From Planctomycetota bacterium (lineage in GTDB: Bacteria > Planctomycetota > Phycisphaerae > Phycisphaerales > SM1A02), in the NCBI GenBank assembly GCA_014381555.1, contig JACNLO010000035.1:1-33950 (forward strand): a stretch of DNA of 33,950 bases. Direction: 5' to 3'. Positions 25,141 through 32,967 of this stretch are shown here, one piece after another. Below the pieces are notes generated by a model. The model saw only the letters and a list, made by a program, of their open reading frames with translations, was not told the origin of the DNA and made no database searches. The position numbers and the translations under genes were made by a program. Positions within the stretch are counted from its first letter, which is position 1, and every line of letters starts with the position of its first letter.

Positions 25141-28100
25141 ATGCCTTTACAACAATAACGAATCGGCTATTTGATAAGGTTTTTCGCAGGGACAATGAAA
25201 CAATAGTCTCTGGTGAACCGTGCACTGTTGACCCACTTACTGCTGTTGCTATTGTTGAATCAAAACACCTTGGCTCAACTGCATTCTGCGGACCATTGCC
25301 CGAATCCATTTCAAAAGAAACCTTCTCTGCAACAACTGATGAAGAAAGCACACTGCAAGAAGTCCACACTGCGCTCCTATCACCAAACCCTCGAAGTGCA
25401 TTTGCCAGCGCGATGGGTCTCTCGTTAACTGGGCAACGAGCAACGGTCTTTTTAACAGCAACGGATCTTCACGCTTGTCAGGATTTGCTCATCGAGTGTG
25501 TGCGACAACATCTTCCAATTGTTATTCATGTTGCTCTATGTGATCATTGTCTTAATGTCACCTACGATGCTTACCTAGCTTCTTCAAACACTGGCTGCAT
25601 GCAATTTCTTGCCTCTACAACGCAAACCGCTGTGGACTACACAATGTTTGCAAGGAAAGTGGCAGAAGAAGCCTTAATCCCAGCAATCGTCGCTGTCGAC
25701 ACATTCAAACCGACACTCGCCGAGTTACCATCGGAAGAACTTTCTACTGCTTGGATTAGTCAAGCAGATACATTTATTGCTTCTCCTAACGATGCCCAGC
25801 GGTTGATTTTCGGCGAGCAACGAAGGCAAGTTCCAGATAGATGGAATCTTGAACGACCTCTTTTGCTTTCTCCGATTCATAAACATTCAAGTGCAACTTT
25901 TAGCGCAACAAGAGCACCCTTCTACGATTCGCAGTTGCCAAAAATTTTAGATAAATCGCAAACGGATTGGGAAAAACTTTCTGGAAGAACCTGCCAGTCA
26001 CTTCAACAAACAACTAACGCGGACTCGGAAACGTTATATGTTTGCCAAGGTGCCATGTATAACATTGCATCTGGAGTTGATAAATTAAACATTGTATCTG
26101 TGCATTGCATGCGTCCTTTTCCAGTTGGCGAACTTTACAATGCAGCATCAAACTGCAAACAGGTTATTGTGCTTGACACAACTAGTGTCACTCTTTGCGG
26201 CGACTCACAATTTGCTACTGAAGTAAAAGCTACTCTTGCCTCTTTGCCTTGCATTATCTCCGTTGTTCGATGTTTGGATGCTCAAGTAGAAGACATTGCA
26301 GCCCTTGACAAAGTTGCTAATGAGAGCGGAACTATTCCCTCAATGCTTGGCGTCTCTTTCATTCAAAAGAATACACCCTATCCAAAACAAACTTCTGCCT
26401 TGCAGGAAATTGCAAGAGCGTATCCTGACATTCCCTCTCACTCTCTATCGAGCAAGAAGGAAATCACGCTTAATCAATCGCAGCAAGTTTCAAAGTCCCC
26501 CCTGCTTGACTCGAACGCTTGGCAAGATAATTTTGGAAACTTGCCTCAGTTTTGGGATCATATCGGCACGCTGTATAACGACGGCAATGAACTGCTGCTT
26601 ACTCCAAGTCCACTTCTAAGCACAAACTCTGTGCCACCTCTGACTGCAGCGCTGCGCAACGTGCAATCTGATGCGCAAGTGCTCCCTATCTTTGATCCAC
26701 TCCACTGCGACGGAGACCCTTCGTTGTGGATGTCATGTCCTGATGGTTCTGTTTCTGCTTTGGTACTATCACCTAAAGCACTTCTTGACTCTGGCATTGC
26801 AAAGGCAAGAGGTGCTTCCTCTGGTCTTCGCTCCATTTCTGGTGCGCTTTGCAAACAAATGATCGCCGTTGCAAAAACAAATATGCAACCAACACTTGGC
26901 GACTTATTAGAACTCTCTTTTGCGGAACTTGACATAGCCCAAGAGCGGCTCGCTTCTTTGCAAGAAGGGCTAGATGCTGTTGTGCAAGCAGTTGGCATTA
27001 TTCCAATTGCAAAGACACCCACTTTCTTTGACAAAGATGGGGCTAATGAGTTCTTAATTTTGAGTATCGACCCTGATGCTTGCAAATCACCTGAACTCGT
27101 TATTGCTTCTTGTGCAGGTCATGGTCTCGAACCAACCGCTCGCACAGACGAAAGTATTCAACTCGCTCGTGAACTGCGAGATTTGATTTTTGAACTGCCT
27201 GATACAAGTGGAAATACAATTCACCGCATCGCGCAGTTTGATGGGATGAAACTCCCTGCAATTATGCTCAGCCGCCATTGCCATCATGCCATGGCAGCAG
27301 GAGACGAATCAGAGGTTGGCTCGGGGGCAAAACTTGTCCTAAGACAAGCACTTGGCCTTGCCGAGTATGCATTGCAACCGCACCTGCAAGCTTTATTGAC
27401 AGAAATCGATGGACTAAAAGAATCACTGCAAAGTGGCGCGACAAGTTTGCTTATTGACGCTATTCCTACTAGCAACTTAGATGCAATTGCAACGGCATTT
27501 GAAGAGGTTGGACAGGATGATGTAGACTTGGCAACTGTACTTTCAGCAATGCAAGTCGATGATGATTCCCCAACTGTTGATGGAGAAACAGTTCGCGTGA
27601 TGGCCTCATTAGTAACAGAATTAGACAACATAGCCAACCGATTAACTCACTCTTCGGGAGGTCTTGGTAGAGCTCGCAGTGGCTTGACAATCTCAGGAAG
27701 CGCAACAGGTAATTGGGCAGCGTTGTTTCCATGGAACCCATTCTCGTCACCTGTTGCAGTTAATACAACGCACACTGGCTGTAGCATGTCGGTGGGTTTA
27801 TTTGAAGGACAGATGCAGAGTGTACTTACGGACTTAAACACGATTCGAAAGGCAAAACTTGTATTAGAAAATCCAATTAAGGCAGCCCATCCTGAGCAAG
27901 AAATTGAAGCGCACTCACTTGAAGAATTAACGAATGAAGAACGAGCACTTTGCCCACCACTTATCATTGTTGCGGATGCTGCTTCGATGCACCGCAATTC
28001 GCTTTCTGAACTTGCTTGGATATTAGATAGCGACCTTCCAGTTAAGGTCCTTGTACTTGGTGATGGCACAGAAGACGTTGCATTATTTGGGTTAACTTCC

Positions 28101-28703
28101 TGCAGCGCATTTATTGCGCAATGTTCACCAGCAAATCCAGATCACTTTGCTTCTTCTTTGATTGGCGCTCTTCAATACAAAGGCCCCGCACTGGTTAGCG
28201 TTTACGCTCCAAGCCCAAAACAACACGGCTTTGCAGTGGAAGACCTTATGATTCAGGCAACGCTTGCAGTAGATTGCAGGGTCTGTCCACTCTTTACCTA
28301 CAACCCAAGTGAAGAAGGTGTGTTTGGCACTTGTATCGACATAACAGCAAACCCCAAATTTACTTCTTTGCTAGCCCAAGAGGATTTAACTCCAGCAAAA
28401 TGGGCTTCTTCCCAACAACGGTTTACTGACGATTTTGATGGAGACGAAGTGATACTCGCTCGTTGGAAAATGTTACAAGAACTTTCAGGTGTAATCACCC
28501 CGTTTGATGATTTAGCAAGAGCAGAACAAGATGAAGCGGCTCGCCAACATTCACTAGACCTTGAAGCACTAGCAAGGGACTATCAAGTAAAAATGGCAAC
28601 TCTTAAGGAGCAGTACCATTCAGAAGCAGTGGCATCTGTAACAAGCGGATTGATGCAGATGGCTTCCAAAGCTCAACCGAAAAAACCGGAGGATGCTACC
28701 TGA
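25137..28703 (+). CDS. Full-length PFOR-like protein lacking catalytic motifs (pseudo-PFOR)
   Basis: The 1188-residue length matches single-chain PFOR, and the domain order can be followed. There is a domain-I-like start (DPLTAVAIVESKHLGSTAFCG; MGLSLTGQRATVFLTATDL). A domain-II/III-like block comes next (VSVHCMRPFPVGELYN, KQVIVLDTT), then a ferredoxin-like region, and a TPP-domain-like end (LAWILDSDLPVKVLVLGDG; GPALVSVYAPSPKQHG; VCPLFTYNPSE). Key residues are gone. YPITPSS is absent. Both ferredoxin Cys motifs keep only the first and last Cys (C524 and C534; C649 and C659). The TPP motif GDGWxxD is ADAASMH at 946-952, and no NTGGQ follows. A charged helical tail ends it. This points to a non-catalytic, structural or regulatory role. 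It overlaps rnfB by 4 nt and rnfC by 1 nt, so it is made with Rnf. The PFOR alignment was done by eye. Confidence 0.75.
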   Translation: MNAFTTITNRLFDKVFRRDNETIVSGEPCTVDPLTAVAIVESKHLGSTAFCGPLPESISKETFSATTDEESTLQEVHTALLSPNPRSAFASAMGLSLTGQRATVFLTATDLHACQDLLIECVRQHLPIVIHVALCDHCLNVTYDAYLASSNTGCMQFLASTTQTAVDYTMFARKVAEEALIPAIVAVDTFKPTLAELPSEELSTAWISQADTFIASPNDAQRLIFGEQRRQVPDRWNLERPLLLSPIHKHSSATFSATRAPFYDSQLPKILDKSQTDWEKLSGRTCQSLQQTTNADSETLYVCQGAMYNIASGVDKLNIVSVHCMRPFPVGELYNAASNCKQVIVLDTTSVTLCGDSQFATEVKATLASLPCIISVVRCLDAQVEDIAALDKVANESGTIPSMLGVSFIQKNTPYPKQTSALQEIARAYPDIPSHSLSSKKEITLNQSQQVSKSPLLDSNAWQDNFGNLPQFWDHIGTLYNDGNELLLTPSPLLSTNSVPPLTAALRNVQSDAQVLPIFDPLHCDGDPSLWMSCPDGSVSALVLSPKALLDSGIAKARGASSGLRSISGALCKQMIAVAKTNMQPTLGDLLELSFAELDIAQERLASLQEGLDAVVQAVGIIPIAKTPTFFDKDGANEFLILSIDPDACKSPELVIASCAGHGLEPTARTDESIQLARELRDLIFELPDTSGNTIHRIAQFDGMKLPAIMLSRHCHHAMAAGDESEVGSGAKLVLRQALGLAEYALQPHLQALLTEIDGLKESLQSGATSLLIDAIPTSNLDAIATAFEEVGQDDVDLATVLSAMQVDDDSPTVDGETVRVMASLVTELDNIANRLTHSSGGLGRARSGLTISGSATGNWAALFPWNPFSSPVAVNTTHTGCSMSVGLFEGQMQSVLTDLNTIRKAKLVLENPIKAAHPEQEIEAHSLEELTNEERALCPPLIIVADAASMHRNSLSELAWILDSDLPVKVLVLGDGTEDVALFGLTSCSAFIAQCSPANPDHFASSLIGALQYKGPALVSVYAPSPKQHGFAVEDLMIQATLAVDCRVCPLFTYNPSEEGVFGTCIDITANPKFTSLLAQEDLTPAKWASSQQRFTDDFDGDEVILARWKMLQELSGVITPFDDLARAEQDEAARQHSLDLEALARDYQVKMATLKEQYHSEAVASVTSGLMQMASKAQPKKPEDAT

Positions 28704-30040
28704 TGAGCGTTGCTGAACTTGTGGGCACATTTAGAAATGGTGTGCATCCACATGAAAATAAGGAGCAAACTGAGAACTTCCCAATTGCCAGAATGGCTTT
28801 TGGCAAGATTTTCACTTTGCCACTTTCACAGCATCTTGGAGCACCATCAAAATCAATTGTAGAAGTTGGACAAACAGTTTTTCGAGGGCAATTGTTAGCA
28901 GAAGCAGGTGGTTATGTTTCCGCGAATTTGCATTCACCAGTTGATGGCAAGGTAATTACAATTGGACCACGAAGGCATCCCCGCGGTGACCTTGCCACTT
29001 GTATTGAACTTGAAGCAGACCCATTTTCAACACAAACTATTAACGCATCACCGCAAAATGATCCAATGAATATGTCAACGGATGACTTCGTTGCGAGTAT
29101 TCAGGATTCTGGGCTCGTTGGCCTTGGAGGTGCTGCCTTTCCAACCCACGTTAAGTATAAATTGCCAGAGGGCAAAACTTGTGAACATCTTGCAATCAAT
29201 GGCTGCGAATGCGAACCATACCTTACATGCGACCACCGAACGATGGTTGAGCGTCCAGAGGCAGTTGTTCGCGGCATAACAATCGCAGCAAAAATATTAG
29301 GCGCAAAGAAAACAAGTGTAGGTATAGAAAAAAATAAACCAGATGCAATTGCAGCGATGCAAGAAGCAACAAAGAACTTGGATGATATTGAAGTTTACCC
29401 TCTCAAAGTTAAATATCCGCAAGGCGCTGAAAAGATGCTCATCAAGGCAATCTATGGAATTGAAGTTCCTGCTGGAAAACTACCTCTTGATGTTGGCGTA
29501 GTCGTAAACAACGTCGCAACGATGACGCAGTTTGCTGATTGGTTTGACGAAGGGCTACCTTTGATAGAACGTGTGGTTACAGTTGCAGGAACAGCAATTG
29601 CAAGACCTGCAAATTTAATTATTCCTGTTGGCACTTCGGTTCGCGAAGTTCTTGATTTTTGCGGTTTAGATATGAACACGCAACAGGTAATCATGGGCGG
29701 ACCAATGATGGGGATGCCCCTAAGTTCTCTTGACGTTCCTGTTCTTAAAGGAACAAGTGGGCTACTCGCGTTTACTGAAGCTCCCAAGGGTCATCAAAAT
29801 ACACTTGCCTGCATCAGTTGCGGGCAGTGCTTAGAAGCATGCGGGTACTTTCTAAACCCTGCTCGACTTGCTAAGTTAGCCCAAGCAAGGCGCTGGGACG
29901 AACTCGATGATTTTTACGTAAACGATTGCATGGAATGCGGCGCATGTAGTTGGGTTTGCCCCTCCTCTATTCCAATCGTGCAACTAATTCGCACTGGTAA
30001 AGGCGCGCTTCGTGAACTGAAAGCGAACCAACAAGCATGA
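28703..30040 (+). CDS. rnfC: Electron transport complex subunit RnfC
   Basis: RnfC is the peripheral NADH/NAD+ (FMN and FeS) subunit of Rnf, related to complex I NuoF. The 445-residue product has the N-terminal biotinyl-like hammerhead (GGYVSANLHSPVDGKV), the FMN/NADH-site GLGGAAFPTHVKYKLP and the family block INGCECEPYLTCDHRTMVE. Two [4Fe-4S] motifs lie near the C-terminus: CISCGQCLEAC (about residue 370) and CMECGACSWVCP (about 414). Length is normal and no extended C-terminal repeat region like that in E. coli RsxC is present. It shares one base with the pseudo-PFOR stop (TGATG) and overlaps rnfD by 4 nt. Confidence 0.97.
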   Translation: MSVAELVGTFRNGVHPHENKEQTENFPIARMAFGKIFTLPLSQHLGAPSKSIVEVGQTVFRGQLLAEAGGYVSANLHSPVDGKVITIGPRRHPRGDLATCIELEADPFSTQTINASPQNDPMNMSTDDFVASIQDSGLVGLGGAAFPTHVKYKLPEGKTCEHLAINGCECEPYLTCDHRTMVERPEAVVRGITIAAKILGAKKTSVGIEKNKPDAIAAMQEATKNLDDIEVYPLKVKYPQGAEKMLIKAIYGIEVPAGKLPLDVGVVVNNVATMTQFADWFDEGLPLIERVVTVAGTAIARPANLIIPVGTSVREVLDFCGLDMNTQQVIMGGPMMGMPLSSLDVPVLKGTSGLLAFTEAPKGHQNTLACISCGQCLEACGYFLNPARLAKLAQARRWDELDDFYVNDCMECGACSWVCPSSIPIVQLIRTGKGALRELKANQQA

Positions 30041-31077
30041 TTAAGAAACCTATGCAACTTCTTCTTCAAACATCGCCTTTTTTGCGGCGTGGCATTACGA
30101 CCCCGCGTTTGATGAGCGAAGTAGTCATTGCAACCATTCCCGTCATTTTTGCAGCATGCTGGTACTTTGGCCTTAGTGCTCTGCTTCTAATCTTTGCATC
30201 AGTCGCTGGAGCGATGCTCACGGAATGGTTTTTTACCCCAAAGAAGTCAAGCACGCAACCTAGCAATTCGCTACTTGATGGTAGTGGTTTACTCACAGGC
30301 ATCTTACTTGGGCTTACCCTCCCTCCAGGCATGGCAATGTGGATGGCATTCCTTGGCGGAGTTGTTGGGATTTCCATAGGCAAACTCGTGATGGGCGGTC
30401 TTGGACAAAACATGTTTAACCCAGCGCTTGTTGGGCGTGCATTTTTGCAAGCGGCATTTCCAACTGCAATCACAACTTGGAACCCTCCTGCCACATCCCC
30501 CGGAAGTTTAGAATCTTTTACTGCAATCCGTGAAAGCAATCTTGCAGCCCCATTCATGCAGTCAAGTACTGATGCAGTCACTACTGCTTCACCACTTGGC
30601 TTAATGAAGTTTGAACATGAACCAACACCTTGGTTTGATTTATTCATTGGAAATACAGCAGGTTCACTCGGAGAAACATGCGCCATCGTAATCATTGTGA
30701 TGGGTGTAATCATGGCAATACGGCGTGACTTCGATTGGCGAATTCCTGTTTCGATTTTGCTTGCAGTTGCTGCTTTCTCTGCTATTCCTTGGTTCATAAA
30801 ACCCGAACTTTACCCTACACCTTTGGGAATGCTTCTTTCAGGTGGCTTGCTCTTTGGTGCTGTTTATATGGCTACCGATCCTGTGACCTCCCCAGTTACA
30901 CCAAAGGGTGCATGGATTTTCGGCGCTTCTATTGGCTTGCTTGTTGTATTGATTCGTTTATGGGGCGGACTGCCAGAAGGTGTGATGTACGCGATTTTGC
31001 TGATGAACGCAGCAACGCCTCTTATTGAACGCATCGCGCAGCCGCGCGTCTTTGGTCGAGGAAGGAGCGCAGTATGA
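30037..31077 (+). CDS. rnfD: Electron transport complex subunit RnfD
   Basis: RnfD is an integral membrane subunit carrying covalent FMN on a threonine, part of the ion-pumping path. The 346-residue product shows the opening LLQTSPFLRRGITTPRLMS, multiple membrane helices, and LLDGSGLLTGILLGLTLPPG and GGLGQNMFNPALVGRAFLQA, both family hallmarks. The FMN-attachment region is DAVTTASPLG (T182 or T183 as the acceptor). MATDPVTSPVTPKG near residue 280 is also conserved. It overlaps rnfC and rnfG by 4 nt each. ApbE encoded at the end of the operon would flavinylate it. Confidence 0.97.
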   Translation: MIKKPMQLLLQTSPFLRRGITTPRLMSEVVIATIPVIFAACWYFGLSALLLIFASVAGAMLTEWFFTPKKSSTQPSNSLLDGSGLLTGILLGLTLPPGMAMWMAFLGGVVGISIGKLVMGGLGQNMFNPALVGRAFLQAAFPTAITTWNPPATSPGSLESFTAIRESNLAAPFMQSSTDAVTTASPLGLMKFEHEPTPWFDLFIGNTAGSLGETCAIVIIVMGVIMAIRRDFDWRIPVSILLAVAAFSAIPWFIKPELYPTPLGMLLSGGLLFGAVYMATDPVTSPVTPKGAWIFGASIGLLVVLIRLWGGLPEGVMYAILLMNAATPLIERIAQPRVFGRGRSAV

Positions 31078-31781
31078 AAGAAGTAGAACTCACTTGTTCC
31101 GCTACTGCCAAGGAACCAAGTGCACTTCGACTTGTGCTTACACTTGGTATTGCTGGACTTATTTCTGGGTTCATCTTGGTTTTTGTCTATCAATATACTG
31201 CTCCAATTATTGCTGCAAACAAAGCGAAGGCGCTTCGCGAAGCGGTCTTCAAAGTTGTTCCAAACTCCGCTTACTTGCAAGAACTCCATTACAAAGACGG
31301 CGAGTTAGTCAGAGTCGCAGATGAGTCTGGTGGCGAAAAGGTACAGCCGGGCGAAATTCTTTATGGTGCGTATGGTCCAGATAGTGGGTTCATGGGCTAC
31401 GCAATTGTTGGCTCAGGCAACGGTTTTCAAGACACTATCCGTCTTTTGTATGGTTATGACCCAGTGCAGCGAGCAGTCCTTGGCATGCACATCCTTGACA
31501 GCAAGGAAACACCTGGGTTGGGAGATAAGATTTACAAAGACGCTGATTTTGTTTCCCAATTTAGTCCCGTTTTAGTGGACCCAAGTGTCGAACTTGTCAA
31601 AGGTGGCCGCAAAGCCGACAATCAAATTGACGCGATTACCGGTGCAACTATCTCATCCGATGCAGTTGTAAAAATTATTAATAATGCGCACCAAAAATGG
31701 GATGACAAAACAAAGGGAGCACCACCTAAATTCGTTCCACCTCCTCCTCCAAAAGAAAAAGAGAAGGACGGCAACGAATGA
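31074..31781 (+). CDS. rnfG: Electron transport complex subunit RnfG
   Basis: RnfG has one N-terminal membrane helix (about residues 20-42, LTLGIAGLISGFILVFVYQY) and a periplasmic FMN-binding domain. In the 235-residue product the flavinylation motif is DAITGATISSDAV, with T192 as the likely FMN-linked threonine. The block HILDSKETPGLGDKIY is strongly conserved in RnfG/NqrC. The C-terminus has a Pro run and a Lys/Glu-rich tail (PPPPPKEKEKDGNE), which may lie in the periplasm. It overlaps its neighbours by 4 nt on both sides. Confidence 0.96.
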   Translation: MKEVELTCSATAKEPSALRLVLTLGIAGLISGFILVFVYQYTAPIIAANKAKALREAVFKVVPNSAYLQELHYKDGELVRVADESGGEKVQPGEILYGAYGPDSGFMGYAIVGSGNGFQDTIRLLYGYDPVQRAVLGMHILDSKETPGLGDKIYKDADFVSQFSPVLVDPSVELVKGGRKADNQIDAITGATISSDAVVKIINNAHQKWDDKTKGAPPKFVPPPPPKEKEKDGNE

Positions 31782-32395
31782 GCGCAACGAAGAGTTATTC
31801 TGAAGAGTTTCTCAAAGGAATTTGGAAGGAAAACCCAGTCTTTATCCAAGTGCTTGGCATGTGTCCAATGCTTGCAGTTACAAACACCGCAGTGAACGCA
31901 ATTGCAATGGGTGTTGCGACTGCTTTCGTGCTTCTTGGTTCGAGTATTCTTGTTTCGTTACTTCGCAAGGTGATCGCCAAGCCCGTACGAATTAGTACGT
32001 ATATTGTCATCATCGCAACATTTGTAACGGTAGCAGATTACTCAATCGAGGCGTTCTCCCCTGCTCTTCACCGTGAACTTGGCGCATTTATTGCACTCAT
32101 TGTTGTGAATTGTTTAATTCTTGGAAGGCAAGAAGCATATTCGAGTAAAAACACCGTTGGATTTGCAATCGTAGATGCCTCTGGCATGGCAATTGGTTTT
32201 GCGTTTGCATTATTCTGTTTAGGAGCAACTAGAGAAATTCTTGGTTTTGGTACTTTCTTTGGCTCCCCTATTTTCGGTGAACACTTTGAACCATGGGTCA
32301 TCATGGCATTGCCGCCAGGCGGCTTCTTAATGCTTGGTTTTATCCTTCTCTTCTTCAACTGGCTTGAGCAACGCAAGAAAGGAGCAGCAGTATGA
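31778..32395 (+). CDS. rnfE: Electron transport complex subunit RnfE
   Basis: RnfE is a six-helix membrane subunit that, with RnfA, forms the transmembrane FeS/ion path. The 205-residue product opens with FLKGIWKENPVFIQVLGMCP, the family signature, including the Cys thought to ligate the intramembrane cluster. It continues with TNTAVNAIAMGVATAFVLLG, then IVVNCLILGRQEAYSSKN containing the second conserved Cys. Length is normal. It overlaps rnfG and rnfA by 4 nt each. Confidence 0.97.
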   Translation: MSATKSYSEEFLKGIWKENPVFIQVLGMCPMLAVTNTAVNAIAMGVATAFVLLGSSILVSLLRKVIAKPVRISTYIVIIATFVTVADYSIEAFSPALHRELGAFIALIVVNCLILGRQEAYSSKNTVGFAIVDASGMAIGFAFALFCLGATREILGFGTFFGSPIFGEHFEPWVIMALPPGGFLMLGFILLFFNWLEQRKKGAAV

Positions 32396-32967
32396 GCGAT
32401 CTTGCTTGGATTTTCATAAGCGCACTGCTTGTAAATAACTTTACGTTGTATTACTTCCTTGGTCTTTGCCCATTCTTTGGTGTCTCAAGCAAAGTAAGCG
32501 TCGCTGTTCGACTTGGACTTGCCACTATTTTTGTCATGATTATTACTTCGCTTGCTGCAACGTTCCTTACAACGTTTGTCTTGCCGCACGCTCCTTACTT
32601 AAAATTAATTAGTTTTATTATTGTTATTGCTAGCACCGTGCAATTCGTTGAGATGGTTATTAAGAAACTCAGCCCTACGTTATTTAGAGCGATGGGTATT
32701 TTCTTGCCTCTTATTACAACAAACTGCGCAATTCTCTTTTTGGCACTTACCCAAACAAGTAAGGAATACACGCTTGTTCAAGGGCTTGTGTTTGCTCTTG
32801 GCGCAGGTGGCGGCTTTACAATTGCACTTGCCTTAATGGCTGGGCTACGCGAAGAAGGCGAACTATCTAAGGTTCCTAACATCGTAAAAGGAACTGCGCT
32901 TAACATGATTATTGCGGGCTTGCTCTCACTTGCCTTTATGGGGTTTGCTGGTTTGTTTAGTGCGTAA
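32392..32967 (+). CDS. rnfA: Electron transport complex subunit RnfA
   Basis: RnfA is the inverted-topology partner of RnfE. The 191-residue product (family about 190-195) has SALLVNNFTLYYFLGLCPFF with the conserved Cys, a chain of six hydrophobic helices, PLITTNCAILFLALTQTSKE with the second Cys, and a Gly/Ala-rich C-terminal helix. It overlaps rnfE by 4 nt, and its stop shares one base with the ATG of the apbE-like gene (TAATG). Confidence 0.97.
   Translation: MSDLAWIFISALLVNNFTLYYFLGLCPFFGVSSKVSVAVRLGLATIFVMIITSLAATFLTTFVLPHAPYLKLISFIIVIASTVQFVEMVIKKLSPTLFRAMGIFLPLITTNCAILFLALTQTSKEYTLVQGLVFALGAGGGFTIALALMAGLREEGELSKVPNIVKGTALNMIIAGLLSLAFMGFAGLFSA

Noticed and set aside
25137-28703. Annotating the large rnf-operon protein as an active pyruvate:ferredoxin oxidoreductase
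   Set aside because: Overall similarity to PFOR is visible, but TPP-binding and FeS-ligand motifs are missing, so activity is not supported.
30066-30797. 243-codon minus-strand frame opposite rnfD
   Set aside because: It is antisense to a well-supported rnfD. Long antisense frames arise from codon bias in membrane-protein genes, and the peptide shows no family features.
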